From positions 1 through 64,000 of the forward strand of contig JADGJL010000003.1 of NCBI GenBank assembly GCA_027600665.1: DNA of 64,000 nucleotides, written 5' to 3'. Shown here one piece after another: positions 17,377 through 27,009 of this stretch; the stretch's first letter is position 1; each line of letters opens with the position of its first letter. The translations under genes were made by a program, and so were the position numbers. The notes beneath the pieces were generated by a model, which saw only the letters and a list, made by a program, of their open reading frames with translations, was not told the DNA's origin and ran no database searches. The stretch comes from Irineochytrium annulatum (taxonomy: Eukaryota > Chytridiomycota > Chytridiomycetes > Chytridiales > Chytridiaceae).

Positions 17377-18408
17377 TTATACATGATCTAACAAGTCCAT
17401 ATAATACTGTCGCAATGATTCCTTTAACGTGTCGGGTTCCATAATTCGAATGGATTTACCGAATCCTGCGAGGTATCTCACTATGAAATTAAGTTCATGA
17501 GGCTCATACGAACCTGCAAGAAGCATGTGTGCCTGTTCACTGCCCGATTCGTTGACGTGTATGATCTGCATGGAGGGAAAATGTTCTTGCCGGAAAAGTT
17601 CAACCCCGGCTTCGTCAATCCGACATTGAAATGGAATAGCATCTGGTGATGGTTCCCATAACAAATGGGTATCCTGTGCATGAAGCTCAATCACGTGAGC
17701 CAAAGGTTCAATGTCGGACACTTCGGCTGATATGATCCGGTCACAACGGAACACCCGGTACGCTTCTTTTTGCAGATCATAAGCCTGGCAATACCAGTAG
17801 CCTTTCCTCGCATAGAGTGCTATGGGTTGGATGGTGCGAATACTGGTGTTGGACGTGCGGGATGATGGATCTGATTGTTCAGACTCTGCAAGATTCGCAG
17901 GGGATGGCCTATGATCAGGGGATATCCGCTGATTAGCGTAAGTAACCTGGATCACTATATTCTGCACAGCAGCCATCAACAGAAACTCCAAATGTGCACT
18001 ATCTCGGATCTGCTCCGTATGTCGGAAGGAAACCCGGTGTTGGATATTCTCAATATTTTGTCGTTGCTTGTCGGATAACGCACTCATAAATTTCTCATGA
18101 ATGGTACGGAAAGAGACCTCAAAGGGTAAGCTGGAGAAGCTTCGGAGAGCCTGCATCGCAAAATAAAGGGCATGAAGCTCACCCGTATTGAACGAAATGG
18201 GAGGCAGCTGCATCTGTTGCAGCAGTCGATATCCGCCGTAGCGTCCATATTCGACATAGATGGGCGAACCCAACTCTTCCAATGAAGCGATATCTCTAAT
18301 CGCGGTTCGTTTGGAAATCTGAAACTCCTGCATAAGATCTTGCAGGGTGAACTGTTGTTTTTGATTAATATAGCGCAGCATCTGGTTCATGCGTTCTGAT
18401 TTTTTCAT
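17377..18408 (-). CDS. HTH/WYL-domain transcriptional regulator (YafY-like)
   Basis: 343 residues. N-terminal DeoR-type winged HTH (MKKSERMNQMLRYINQ, FTLQDLMQEFQISKRTAIRDI) and a WYL-like ligand domain in the middle (QPIALYARKGYWYCQAYD, about 215-245), with a C-terminal WCX-like extension. The frame is open upstream to 18669, but the start is set at ATG 18408, preceded by AAGAGGG, because homology begins there. It is divergent from a PhnB-like VOC gene across a 19-bp perfect dyad and is likely to repress itself and that gene. Confidence 0.86.
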   Translation of the reverse strand: MKKSERMNQMLRYINQKQQFTLQDLMQEFQISKRTAIRDIASLEELGSPIYVEYGRYGGYRLLQQMQLPPISFNTGELHALYFAMQALRSFSSLPFEVSFRTIHEKFMSALSDKQRQNIENIQHRVSFRHTEQIRDSAHLEFLLMAAVQNIVIQVTYANQRISPDHRPSPANLAESEQSDPSSRTSNTSIRTIQPIALYARKGYWYCQAYDLQKEAYRVFRCDRIISAEVSDIEPLAHVIELHAQDTHLLWEPSPDAIPFQCRIDEAGVELFRQEHFPSMQIIHVNESGSEQAHMLLAGSYEPHELNFIVRYLAGFGKSIRIMEPDTLKESLRQYYMDLLDHV

Positions 18409-18424
18409 ATCTAACCCTCTTAAT

Positions 18425-18443
18425 GGTGCCATGGTATGGCACC
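18425..18443. promoter_or_regulatory. Perfect 19-bp dyad, operator of the WYL regulator
   Basis: GGTGCCAT-GGT-ATGGCACC, perfect 8-bp arms, midway between the divergent regulator and VOC gene. It overlaps the expected -35 position for a TATAGT box (18453-18458) reading toward the VOC gene, which fits repression. Confidence 0.65.
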
Positions 18444-18495
18444 TTTCGTTGTTATAGTGATAAGTGTAATTCAATAGGAACAAGGAGGCAATAAC

Positions 18496-18939
18496 ATGAA
18501 CTTTGAAGTGGTACCATTTTTGTCGATGAACGGGGATGCGGCGGCAGCCATTGCTTTTTATGAGGAGTTTCTGGGCGCTAAAGTCATATTCAAAAAAAGT
18601 TATCAAGAGATGAAGGAGATGAACCCGGGCTTCGAGTACCCTGCTGGTCAAGATGAGTATATTACACATTCGGTACTTGAGATTGGGGTTAACAAAGTCA
18701 TGATTGCGGAAGAAGCAATGGACACGGAGAGAGCATGGCAGCTGGGGAACAGCACATCACTATGTATTCAATCCAAGGATAAACATACGATCGATCAACT
18801 GTATCATTCTCTGATGCAACATGAGGGCGTGAAGGTACTGGTACCTTATGAGCAAAATGAATTTAGCCCAGGTTATGGCATTGTACGGGACCCGTTTGGC
18901 ATTGCGATTCAGCTATGTGTGACGGTACATGATTTTTAG
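18496..18939 (+). CDS. PhnB-like VOC protein
   Basis: 147 residues, single VOC module of the PhnB/YjdN kind. It begins VVPFLSMNGDAAAAIAFYEEFLGAKV and ends VRDPFGIAIQLCV. Catalytic function is unknown, and many members are annotated only by fold. The ribosome binding site is AAGGAGG before ATG 18496. It is probably controlled by the divergent WYL regulator through the dyad at 18425-18443. Confidence 0.85.
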   Translation: MNFEVVPFLSMNGDAAAAIAFYEEFLGAKVIFKKSYQEMKEMNPGFEYPAGQDEYITHSVLEIGVNKVMIAEEAMDTERAWQLGNSTSLCIQSKDKHTIDQLYHSLMQHEGVKVLVPYEQNEFSPGYGIVRDPFGIAIQLCVTVHDF

Positions 18940-19246
18940 ATGAGATGAGAACCCTTGGGGCTCAATTGGTACGTAACTATAACTAACTTAAAAACATTAC
19001 AAAGAAGAGCCATGAATAACATGCGCTCTTCTTTGGCTTTTCTATAAAAGGTCGTTGGAGTAGCCAGAAGGTCCCGCAAGTCCAAAACGTTACTGCATAT
19101 CATTTATCAGATCACTATCGTTCATTTATGTGCTGAGCGTTACCGCTTGAGCTAGTCATTTTTTCACACCTGGGGATGTCGACCTTGATGGCGCATGTAG
19201 GGGAATGGGTAATGATTATAGCGACACAAAGGAAAGAAGGGATAAC
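18940..19246. other. Gap between two VOC genes
   Basis: About 307 bases with no gene. It contains a terminator (18999-19043). The rest shows no clear promoter consensus or reading frame. Confidence 0.5.
18999..19043 (+). terminator. Terminator after the PhnB-like gene
   Basis: AAAGAAGAGC (19001-19010) pairs with GCTCTTCTTT (19024-19033), followed by GGCTTTTCT. Confidence 0.75.
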
Positions 19247-19774
19247 ATGATTACGAGAGGTATCGACCATATTGGAATAACTGTACCGGACATGGAGCAG
19301 GCGACCCTATTTTTACAAGAGGCTTTTGGAGCCCAACTTGCCTATGACCATATAACGCCGGATGATCCGCCACAGGAAGGGCCTGAGACAGAGCGTAAAT
19401 TAGGACTTCATTCAGGGGCAAAGGTTATTCATATTCGAATGTTATCGCTCGGGGAGAGCGCCAGTATGGAGTTATTTCAGTACGCAAATACAGTACAATC
19501 AGAGCCAGTCAGAGCATCGGATTACGGATTACAGCATATGGCGTTGTATGTGGATGATATGCCGGAAGCTGCACGACGCTTCAAGGCAGCAGGAGGAGTG
19601 TTGTTAACAGAGCCTGGAGCGCTGTCCGGGCATATTGAAGGCGGGGAAGGGAATGAGTTTGTGTATGGAAGAGCGCCATGGGGGATGCTGATTGAGCTGA
19701 TCTCCTACCCAGCAGGTATACAGTATCCACATCACAGTGAAGCGAAGCGCTGGACACCACAAAAAAAAGTATAA
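19247..19774 (+). CDS. VOC-family protein (methylmalonyl-CoA epimerase/glyoxalase-like)
   Basis: 175 residues with one VOC module pair. ITRGIDHIGITVPDMEQATLFLQEAFGAQL is the entry motif, GLQHMALYVDDM the centre, and PWGMLIELISYP the end with the metal-ligand Glu. ATG 19247 is chosen over an in-frame start at 19205 because AAGAAGGG lies just upstream. Substrate unknown. It stands alone, ending in a terminator. Confidence 0.85.
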   Translation: MITRGIDHIGITVPDMEQATLFLQEAFGAQLAYDHITPDDPPQEGPETERKLGLHSGAKVIHIRMLSLGESASMELFQYANTVQSEPVRASDYGLQHMALYVDDMPEAARRFKAAGGVLLTEPGALSGHIEGGEGNEFVYGRAPWGMLIELISYPAGIQYPHHSEAKRWTPQKKV

Positions 19775-20143
19775 AGATGAGAATAATTAAGAAACAGGGC
19801 GATGCGCGATGAATCGTCCTGTTTTCCTCGTATATAACGGCCAGGCGGTTACTAAAAAACAGAAAAAATGTTAGAAATACAGAAGTGTATGCTGCTTTGC
19901 TTTATGTTACGATACGTAAAAGTAGATACAGAGACATTTTACGGATGGAATAAGTGGTTGTCAGCGGATATAGTGCAGCAGTTTCTCTTATAAAAAAATA
20001 AATGACAACAGGTGATCCAAAATGCTGCAAATTGGGTATCAATAGTAGAGTCATTAGAACCTGATGGATACATATGTTGTTGTGATTGTTGTTTTGCTTA
20101 GTTAAAGGCTATCTATTATGGAATGAACTGTGGGGGTTATCAA
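19775..20143. other. Gap before the chemoreceptor gene
   Basis: About 370 bases with a terminator at 19793-19827 and then AT-rich sequence with no reading frame. It presumably holds the promoter of the PAS chemoreceptor, but no convincing consensus is seen. Confidence 0.45.
19793..19827 (+). terminator. Terminator after the VOC gene
   Basis: AACAGGGCGAT pairs with ATCGTCCTGTT (one mismatch), followed by TTCCTCG; the T tract is short. Confidence 0.65.
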
Positions 20144-21064
20144 GTGCCTATATTAGCTATGGAAAAGAAAGATGTTGTCACCGATGCACTAGTCATCAAG
20201 GCGATGGAGAAAAGTCTGGCTATTATTCGATTCGATCTGAATCGACGGGTAACTTATGTGAATGAAGTTTTTGCCCAGACCATGGGATATACGGTAGATG
20301 AAATGTATGGAATGAAGCATCAGCAACTATGCTTCGGCAATTTTGCAAATACCCCGGAATATGACGCTTTTTGGAATAGTATATTAAATGGTGTCAGCTA
20401 CCAAGATAAGGTTGAACGCAAGGATGCAAAGGGGAATTCCGTATGGCTTGAAGCGACATATATGCCGGTGTACGATGAGATGAATCAGAAGATACTGGGT
20501 GTCTCCAAAATCGCCACTAACATCACCAACCGTCAGAACAACATTTCAGTCGTAGTGAATGAGCTGAAAACGATGTCACATGAGCTGAATGGGCAGGCAG
20601 ATGTAGGCATTGAACGGAGCCAGGAATTAATGTCCAGTATCTCCTATATCTCAGAGGTGTCGGCCACTAACCGTGCGACACTGACTCATCTTCAGGAACA
20701 AGCAGGATCGATTCAGGGCGTGGTAAGAACCATACGCGAGATTTCATCACAGACACAGTTGCTTGCATTAAATGCCGCCATTGAGGCTGCACATGCTGGG
20801 GAATACGGACGAGGATTCGATATTGTGGCGAAGGAAGTCAAGAAACTATCCGCAATGGTAGAGAGTTCGATCAATGAGATCCGTGATAGTGTGACTGGAA
20901 TAACCAAGGAAATTGGTAATATTACAGGTGGCACCAAAAAAGTAGAGGAATACGTCGAGCGGAGCCAGCAGCAGATTGAAATTGCTTTGAATGACTTCAT
21001 GGCAATCGCTGCATCGGCTCACTTGTTAGATGCCAAGGCAGAGCATGTAACCAGAATCGTATAA
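20144..21064 (+). CDS. Soluble PAS-domain methyl-accepting chemotaxis protein
   Basis: About 306 residues. A PAS sensor (about 20-130; IIRFDLNRRVTYVNEVFAQTMGY... VSKIATNITNR) is joined directly to an MCP signalling domain (about 140-300) with the conserved hairpin tip QTQLLALNAAIEAAHAGEYGRGF. No membrane segment and no HAMP domain, so it is a cytoplasmic receptor or energy/redox sensor acting with CheA/CheW. The signalling domain is short. The start is placed at GTG 20144, seven bases after GGGGG; an ATG at 20123 lacks a ribosome binding site. Confidence 0.85.
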   Translation: MPILAMEKKDVVTDALVIKAMEKSLAIIRFDLNRRVTYVNEVFAQTMGYTVDEMYGMKHQQLCFGNFANTPEYDAFWNSILNGVSYQDKVERKDAKGNSVWLEATYMPVYDEMNQKILGVSKIATNITNRQNNISVVVNELKTMSHELNGQADVGIERSQELMSSISYISEVSATNRATLTHLQEQAGSIQGVVRTIREISSQTQLLALNAAIEAAHAGEYGRGFDIVAKEVKKLSAMVESSINEIRDSVTGITKEIGNITGGTKKVEEYVERSQQQIEIALNDFMAIAASAHLLDAKAEHVTRIV

Positions 21065-21088
21065 GAATATAATATTATTTATTGTTAG

Positions 21089-21118
21089 CGGTTCCTCACA
21101 GAGGAACCGTTTTTTGTC
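21089..21118 (+). terminator. Terminator after the chemoreceptor gene
   Basis: CGGTTCCTC-ACA-GAGGAACCG perfect stem followed by six T. Confidence 0.93.
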
Positions 21119-21279
21119 TTTGGGTAGATTACTACCCACACAATGAGATTACGGGTTTGTCCTTAACGCATTTTAGGTTAGAGGGTCCGCAAAAAAACGG
21201 GAATTATTGTGATCAAACGGGGACACAATACTTGGGAATACCTGCAGCTTCGCATGCAGAGAAATGTTGGGGTGGGAAC

Positions 21280-22992
21280 ATGTGGTCAACAATTCTATCC
21301 TACGTGCCAGAAGGGCCCATATGGATTCAGGCATTCCTGGTTTTCATTATTCCAATTGGCATTACCATGACTACGCGCTGGATCAATGCCGCCATTAAGC
21401 GCGGAAGCTTCTCTCGTTCTAAGAAACCTTCGATATCCTCGAAGGATATCTCTCCAGCAGCCAAAGGACAGGGTCAAGGAACCGAGACAGGCCATTATGC
21501 CAATATTAAGTTAACGGAGAAGTATAGTACCAATCTGATTAGCGTGAAAGAAAGCTTCGGACAAAATGCAGATGTGCACATTCGGGAATTTACGATTAGG
21601 GGAACGAATACACGGGCTGCGGTCATCTACACCGAAGGTCTGGTAGATCAGGACTTGGTAGATGATCACTTGATTTCCCCGTTAATGTTAGAGGGCGTTC
21701 CCCTACTTAAGCAGGAGGGGTTTCTTCATCCAGACAATGCACATCTGTTGTCAGCATACCTGAAGGATCAATTACTTCCTGTCAGCCTGGTTGAGGAGAC
21801 TTCGTCTCTCCAAGAGCTCTCAATTGGCGTGCTTTTCGGAAAAAATGCACTGTTGGTTGATGGGTTGCCAGGTGCTTTATTAATTGGAGGCCACAAGATC
21901 AAAAGTCGAGGTGTGAATGAACCGCTGTCAGAGGGATTGATTCGTGGACCCCGGATTGGTTTTACAGAGCAATTAAGCGATAACACAGGCATTTTACGTC
22001 GTTACGGAAGTGATCAGAGTCTCTTTATTCAAAAGTTTGAAGTGGGTTCACGGATCAAAAAAGAATTGGCGATAGCCTATATTCAGGATATTGCCGATCC
22101 CAATCTCGTTACTGAAGTCTGTAAGCGAATCGAAGAGATGGATATGGATTCGATGCTGGAATCAGGTTATGTGGAGCAACTCATCGAAGACAGTACCCTG
22201 AGTCCTTTTCAACAGGTACTAAATACGGAGAGGCCTGACCGGGTAATGGGTGCTTTGCTGGAAGGTCGGGTAGCTATTTTGCTGGATGGAACGCCATTTG
22301 TACTTGTTGTACCTGTGACCTTTAGCATGCTGCTTCAATCTCCCGAAGATTATTATGAACGTTGGATTCCAGGAACCTTTTTACGTATGCTGCGTTTTGT
22401 AGCTGCGATGCTGGCATTGCTCGCTCCTGCACTCTATATTTCGTTTATTTCGTTCCACCCTGGTCTTATCCCGACCAAGCTGGTTCTGACGATTATTGAA
22501 ACGCGGACAGGGGTACCGTTTCCTTCGATCATTGAAGTACTGATCATGGAAATTTCCATTGAAATTCTGAGAGAGGCAGGGATACGGCTGCCTAAACCGA
22601 TTGCGCCAGCGATGGGTATCGTGGGAGGTCTGATTATTGGACAAGCAGCAGTACAAGCAGGAATCATAAGCCAATTCCTGGTTATTGTCGTTGCGGTTAC
22701 GGCGATCTCTTCCTTTACCATTCCTGTCTATAGTGCAGGGCTAACTCTGCGAATTCTGAGATTTGCCGCAATGTTTAGTGCCGCAGTTCTTGGTTTGTAT
22801 GGCGTGGTTATGTTCTTCCTGCTTGTGTGCACGCATCTGGCACGGCTCTCAAGCTTTGGCGTACCTTACGTAGCTCCGGCCGTCCCTTATCACATCAATG
22901 AATGGAAGGATTTCGTTATTCGTGCTCCGTTGAACATGATGAGAATGCGTCCCAAAATGACAAATCCGCTCGATGAGGATCGTAAAAAGTAA
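21280..22992 (+). CDS. gerKA: Spore germination receptor subunit A (GerA/GerKA family)
   Basis: 570-residue A subunit of a nutrient-germinant receptor in the spore inner membrane. A soluble N-terminal part (about 75-340; NADVHIREFTIRGTNTRAAVIYTEGL) is followed by a membrane part with several helices (about 360-545). Family stretches RPDRVMGALLEGRVAILLDGTPF and PEDYYERWIPGTFLRMLRF are clear. An extra N-terminal hydrophobic segment (about 10-30) is present. ATG 21280 is chosen, after GGGGTGGG; the frame is open upstream through the terminator of the previous gene, which is not plausible. It is first gene of an A-B-C operon. Confidence 0.9.
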   Translation: MWSTILSYVPEGPIWIQAFLVFIIPIGITMTTRWINAAIKRGSFSRSKKPSISSKDISPAAKGQGQGTETGHYANIKLTEKYSTNLISVKESFGQNADVHIREFTIRGTNTRAAVIYTEGLVDQDLVDDHLISPLMLEGVPLLKQEGFLHPDNAHLLSAYLKDQLLPVSLVEETSSLQELSIGVLFGKNALLVDGLPGALLIGGHKIKSRGVNEPLSEGLIRGPRIGFTEQLSDNTGILRRYGSDQSLFIQKFEVGSRIKKELAIAYIQDIADPNLVTEVCKRIEEMDMDSMLESGYVEQLIEDSTLSPFQQVLNTERPDRVMGALLEGRVAILLDGTPFVLVVPVTFSMLLQSPEDYYERWIPGTFLRMLRFVAAMLALLAPALYISFISFHPGLIPTKLVLTIIETRTGVPFPSIIEVLIMEISIEILREAGIRLPKPIAPAMGIVGGLIIGQAAVQAGIISQFLVIVVAVTAISSFTIPVYSAGLTLRILRFAAMFSAAVLGLYGVVMFFLLVCTHLARLSSFGVPYVAPAVPYHINEWKDFVIRAPLNMMRMRPKMTNPLDEDRKK

Positions 22993-23032
22993 TCAAATTT
23001 TCCATCTACAGAAGCTCTGGAGGTGAACTAAA

Positions 23033-24133
23033 GTGAATGGCTCCCCACAAAAGATAACCACGACACAGGCCGTTATAATTATTGTGAATTACATGCTTGG
23101 TGCCGGGATCCTGACGTTACCTCGAACGACCAGTAAGGCTGTCGGAACACCGGATGTCTGGATATCCATTATTCTGTCGGGACTGATTATTGCAGGTGTC
23201 GGCATTATTCTGGTTACCTTGTGTCGCAGATTTCCGGGGAAAACGGTATTCCAGTTCACCCGTGAAATTACGGGGAGCTGGATTGCTTACATATTGGGAT
23301 TTGCCATGATTATGTATTTTATGGTGATTGCCGCATTCGAAATTAGAGTCATGGCTGAAGTAACAGGGATGTATCTGCTTGAACGTACGCCCACATGGGC
23401 GATTGTTATGGTCTTCATGTGGATCGGTATATATATGATCTCAGGCGGACTTGGTGTCATAATACGGGTGTTCGAGATTATTCTACCGATTACAATCATT
23501 ATATTTGTCATTGAAATTCTGCTGAGTAATCAGCTATTTGAGATTGGAAATCTTAGACCAGTGCTCGGCGAAGGTCTTATGCCTGTTTTCAAAGGACTTA
23601 AGCCTTCTCTATTATCATATACGGGGTATGAGGTGATGCTAATTATGACTGCTTATATGAAAAATCCGAAGAAAAGCAATAAGGCGATGAGCTGGGGCAT
23701 ACTTATATCCACCATTATATATTTGATTACGGTTGTCATGGTTGTAGGTAGCCTGTCCCTGGATGGAATCAAAACTCGAACCTGGCCAACGCTGGATTTG
23801 GTGAGAAGCTTCGAGATACAGGGGTTAATATTCGAACGATTTGAATCCTTATTGCTGGTCATCTGGATTATGCAGATTTTTTCGACTACCGCGATCACAC
23901 ATTACTGTGCTTCGGTGGGTATTCGTGATTTGTTCCGTTCCAAAAAAATGAAGGGGATTATGTATGGTCTGCTTCCATTCATTTATGTGACAGCCATGAT
24001 GCCCAAAACGGTTGATGATACTTTTGCACTTGGAGATATGCTGGGTAATGCATCTGTGTTTTTATTCGGCATTCTTCCTATGGTGTTACTGTTGATAAGT
24101 CTGATTCGCAAAAAAGGAGGCAAACATGCATGA
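23033..24133 (+). CDS. gerKB: Spore germination permease subunit B (GerAB/GerKB family)
   Basis: 366-residue integral membrane protein with about ten helices, of the endospore-germination permease branch of the APC superfamily. It is thought to carry the germinant-binding site. ITTTQAVIIIVNYMLGAGILTLPRT is the typical first helix. The GTG start at 23033 follows GGAGGTG. Its stop overlaps the start of gerKC by four bases (ATGA arrangement). Specific germinant unknown. Confidence 0.92.
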   Translation: MNGSPQKITTTQAVIIIVNYMLGAGILTLPRTTSKAVGTPDVWISIILSGLIIAGVGIILVTLCRRFPGKTVFQFTREITGSWIAYILGFAMIMYFMVIAAFEIRVMAEVTGMYLLERTPTWAIVMVFMWIGIYMISGGLGVIIRVFEIILPITIIIFVIEILLSNQLFEIGNLRPVLGEGLMPVFKGLKPSLLSYTGYEVMLIMTAYMKNPKKSNKAMSWGILISTIIYLITVVMVVGSLSLDGIKTRTWPTLDLVRSFEIQGLIFERFESLLLVIWIMQIFSTTAITHYCASVGIRDLFRSKKMKGIMYGLLPFIYVTAMMPKTVDDTFALGDMLGNASVFLFGILPMVLLLISLIRKKGGKHA

Positions 24134-25332
24134 TGCCATTCCGTATGCTCTTACGTTTAGCTTCTGCCTTTTGTATTCTGTTGACGCTGTCCGGATGCTG
24201 GAGCAGTCGGGAAATAGAGGATCTAAGTCCCTATGTTGGTCTTGGAATCGATGTCGGCAAAGAGACGGAATTCGAGAAAGACATCGCTGCTCAAGGAGGT
24301 TCATATCCTAAGAAGAACTATGTAACTGCCACGGTGCAGATCGCTCCGGGCTTCTCCAACAGTCAATCGAGCCAGCAATCCGGTTCTCCTTCTTCCGGCA
24401 AAACATCCTATGCCAATGAACAGCTCAGTGGAGATTCCATGTTGCAAATCTTCCGTCAGTTTGCGTTAAGGCGGGATCGACCACTTATTGGACATCATCT
24501 GAAAGTTATCGTCGTTTCCAAGGATATTGCCAAAAAATATGGTTTGGACCAATTGCTTGATTTTGTTCTACGGGATAATGATATTCGACCGAACTGCCTG
24601 GTGCTAATCAGTCATCATTCTGCATTAGATGTGTTGACTTCACAGGACCCGTCTCGGATTCCGGCATTTTATCTCACAGGAATTACGAACAATTCGTACT
24701 TGTCCAACAAAATATTGGATCCTGTATTATTGTCTAAGTTAGATGCACAGATGCAGTCCGGTTCCAGCTTTCTGCTGCAAAATGTGTTGAATTCCCATGG
24801 AGAGGACAAGTTCTCTGGAGGTAGCATTTTTGATGGAAAAACAACGAAATTCATTGGAGAACTTAGTCAAACAGATCTTGAGGGTTTGTCATGGCTCAAT
24901 TCCAAAAAAAAAGGAGGTGTCTTAAAAACACATAACAAGCAAGGATTCACCGTGGTATATGAAATCAAGAAGAAAAAGGTGAAAATTATTCCCAAGGTGG
25001 TCGGCAATGATATTTCATTCCATGTGAAGACTGAATCCGAAGGCTGGCTGATGGAGGATTGGCGGGCTCCGGAGGAAGAGGAGAAAGGTGAATATCTAAG
25101 AGAATTGGAAAAGGATTTTGCTGAGCTGGCCGAACAACAGATTCGTCAGGTGTTGTACAAACTTCAGCATACTTATAAAGTCGATGTAGCGGATTTTCGG
25201 GACAGCTTGCGTATTAAACATCCAAAGACATGGAAGAAAGTCAAAGGTGATTGGGATAAAATTTTCAGTACCGTGCCGATCACGTATGAGGTAAAGACCA
25301 CCATTACCAATCCAGGGTCTTCCACAGAATAG
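24130..25332 (+). CDS. gerKC: Spore germination lipoprotein subunit C (Ger(x)C family)
   Basis: 400-residue lipoprotein C subunit. The signal peptide ends in the lipobox LSGC (Cys at about residue 23), then WSSREIEDLSPYVGLGID, the family's usual mature start, and a Ger(x)C domain to the end. ATG 24130 overlaps the gerKB stop. An AGGAGG ribosome binding site lies inside the end of gerKB. No terminator is seen before the SAM riboswitch promoter that follows. Confidence 0.92.
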   Translation: MMPFRMLLRLASAFCILLTLSGCWSSREIEDLSPYVGLGIDVGKETEFEKDIAAQGGSYPKKNYVTATVQIAPGFSNSQSSQQSGSPSSGKTSYANEQLSGDSMLQIFRQFALRRDRPLIGHHLKVIVVSKDIAKKYGLDQLLDFVLRDNDIRPNCLVLISHHSALDVLTSQDPSRIPAFYLTGITNNSYLSNKILDPVLLSKLDAQMQSGSSFLLQNVLNSHGEDKFSGGSIFDGKTTKFIGELSQTDLEGLSWLNSKKKGGVLKTHNKQGFTVVYEIKKKKVKIIPKVVGNDISFHVKTESEGWLMEDWRAPEEEEKGEYLRELEKDFAELAEQQIRQVLYKLQHTYKVDVADFRDSLRIKHPKTWKKVKGDWDKIFSTVPITYEVKTTITNPGSSTE

Positions 25333-25359
25333 CGAGATGTGCCATTTATGATATAAATA

Positions 25360-25388
25360 TTGACACATTCATAATCAATCGCTATATT
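25360..25388 (+). promoter_or_regulatory. Promoter of the mmuPM operon
   Basis: -35 TTGACA (25360-25365), 17-base spacer, -10 TATATT (25383-25388), immediately upstream of the S-box leader. Confidence 0.85.
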
Positions 25389-25402
25389 TATAAAAAATCA
25401 TT

Positions 25403-25505
25403 TTCTTATCCAGAGAGGTGGAGGGACTGGCCCTTAGAAACCTCAGCAACAGATCTGAAGGATACTGTGCTAATTCCAGCGGGTGAACAGCCTGATAGAT
25501 AGGAG
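25403..25505 (+). ncRNA. SAM-I (S-box) riboswitch
   Basis: Conserved S-box sequence: CTTATCCAGAGAGGTGGAGG, GACTGGCCC, GAAACCTCAGCAAC, GATACTGTGCTAATTCCAGC and GATAGATAGGAG in order. With SAM bound it should favour the downstream terminator and shut off mmuP-mmuM. Exact 3' limit approximate. Confidence 0.95.
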
Positions 25506-25530
25506 CGTTTGTTTTTATTTGTCAGTAACG

Positions 25531-25567
25531 GCGCACTCTTTAGGAAGAGTGGGTCTTTTTTGTTTTT
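25531..25567 (+). terminator. S-box expression-platform terminator
   Basis: CACTCTT-TAGG-AAGAGTG stem (25534-25551) then GGTCTTTTTTGTTTTTT, between the S-box aptamer and mmuP. Confidence 0.85.
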
Positions 25568-25596
25568 TCTGGATGAAGAAGTAGGGAGCAGCAGGT

Positions 25597-27009
25597 ATGG
25601 AGAACAACAACGACAAAGGGCATTTTCAGCGGAAGATGCAGGCACGGCATGTGGTCATGCTCTCTCTGGGTGGCGTCATTGGAACGGGATTATTCCTGAG
25701 CTCGGGTTATACGATTCAGCAGGCGGGACCACTGGGAACTATTCTTTCCTACTTGATTGGAGCGATCGTAGTATATCTGGTGATGCTCTGTCTTGGTGAA
25801 CTGTCTGTTCATATGCCAGAGACGGGAGCATTTCATAGTTATGCGGCAAGATATATTGGACCAGCAACAGGCTACACGGTGGCTTGGTTGTACTGGTTAA
25901 CCTGGACTGTTGCGCTTGGCTCTGAATTCACAGCCGCCGGTCTGCTTATGCAGCGTTGGTTCCCATCGGTAAATGTATGGATATGGAGCGCACTTTTTGC
26001 ACTGATGATCTTTTTGTTCAATGCTTTAACGGTAAAACTTTTTGCGGAATCCGAGTTCTGGTTCTCATCTGTCAAAGTAGTTACCATCGTAATCTTCATT
26101 ATTATCGGTGGCGCAGCCATGTTTGGGTTCATCCCCATGGGGGATGCTGAACCGGCTCCATTCCTTTCCAATATTACAGCATCCGGGTGGTTCCCTCATG
26201 GGGCTACAGCGATATTGATGACTATGCTTGCTGTAAATTTTGCATTCTCAGGCACTGAGTTAATCGGTATTGCCGCCGGGGAGACGGAGAATCCGGAAAA
26301 GACGATTCCCAAAGCTATTCATACCACACTGTGGCGTTTGGTTATTTTCTTCATCGGAACGATTGTTATCTTGTCGGCCTTGCTGCCCATGTCGGACGCC
26401 AGTGTACTGGAAAGTCCGTTTGTAGCGGTAATGGAGCGGGTGGGTGTACCCTATGCAGCAGACATTATGAACTTTGTTATTCTGACGGCGATTCTCTCTG
26501 CTGCCAATTCAGGCTTGTATGCTTCATCGCGAATGCTCTGGTCTCTGGCCGATAAAAAGACGATTTCTCCTTGGTTTGCCAAATTGACCAAGCGCGGGGT
26601 ACCGCTGAATGCACTTCTGATCAGTATGGTGGGTGGTGCACTGGCTCTGCTGTCCAGCATCATTGCGCCAGGTACGGTGTATATTACGCTGGTCTCCATA
26701 TCAGGTCTGGCTGTCGTTGCCGTATGGATGAGCATCAGCGCTTCCCAGTACATGTTCCGCAGACAGTATATCCGGGAAGGACATGCGATCAAAGATCTGG
26801 TCTACCGCACACCACTGTATCCGGTGGTACCGATTGTTTCATTTATATTATGCCTGGCTTCATGTATAGGTATTGCTTTCGACCCGACACAGCGAATTGC
26901 GCTGTATTGTGGGATTCCATTTATCGCAGTATGTTACGCAGCTTATTATTTGACAGAACGTGTGAATAAGAAAAGAGGACAAGTACATGACACAAACACA
27001 ACCGACTAA
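25597..27009 (+). CDS. mmuP: Amino acid permease, probable S-methylmethionine transporter MmuP
   Basis: 470-residue APC-family permease with 12 predicted membrane segments. The first helix signature is [25 protein letters not shown], and the amphipathic [26 protein letters not shown] motif is typical of this family. The S-box riboswitch upstream and mmuM downstream, overlapping by 23 bases, make S-methylmethionine the most likely substrate; sequence alone does not separate it from other amino acid permeases. ATG 25597 follows GGAGCAGC. Confidence 0.88.
   Translation: MENNNDKGHFQRKMQARHVVMLSLGGVIGTGLFLSSGYTIQQAGPLGTILSYLIGAIVVYLVMLCLGELSVHMPETGAFHSYAARYIGPATGYTVAWLYWLTWTVALGSEFTAAGLLMQRWFPSVNVWIWSALFALMIFLFNALTVKLFAESEFWFSSVKVVTIVIFIIIGGAAMFGFIPMGDAEPAPFLSNITASGWFPHGATAILMTMLAVNFAFSGTELIGIAAGETENPEKTIPKAIHTTLWRLVIFFIGTIVILSALLPMSDASVLESPFVAVMERVGVPYAADIMNFVILTAILSAANSGLYASSRMLWSLADKKTISPWFAKLTKRGVPLNALLISMVGGALALLSSIIAPGTVYITLVSISGLAVVAVWMSISASQYMFRRQYIREGHAIKDLVYRTPLYPVVPIVSFILCLASCIGIAFDPTQRIALYCGIPFIAVCYAAYYLTERVNKKRGQVHDTNTTD

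Noticed and set aside
17377..18669. Longer form of the WYL regulator starting at 18669
   Set aside because: The added 87 residues run antisense into the PhnB-like gene and across the operator palindrome; homology begins at ATG 18408.
21082..21279. 66-residue extension of GerKA
   Set aside because: It begins inside the terminator of the previous gene and has no ribosome binding site.
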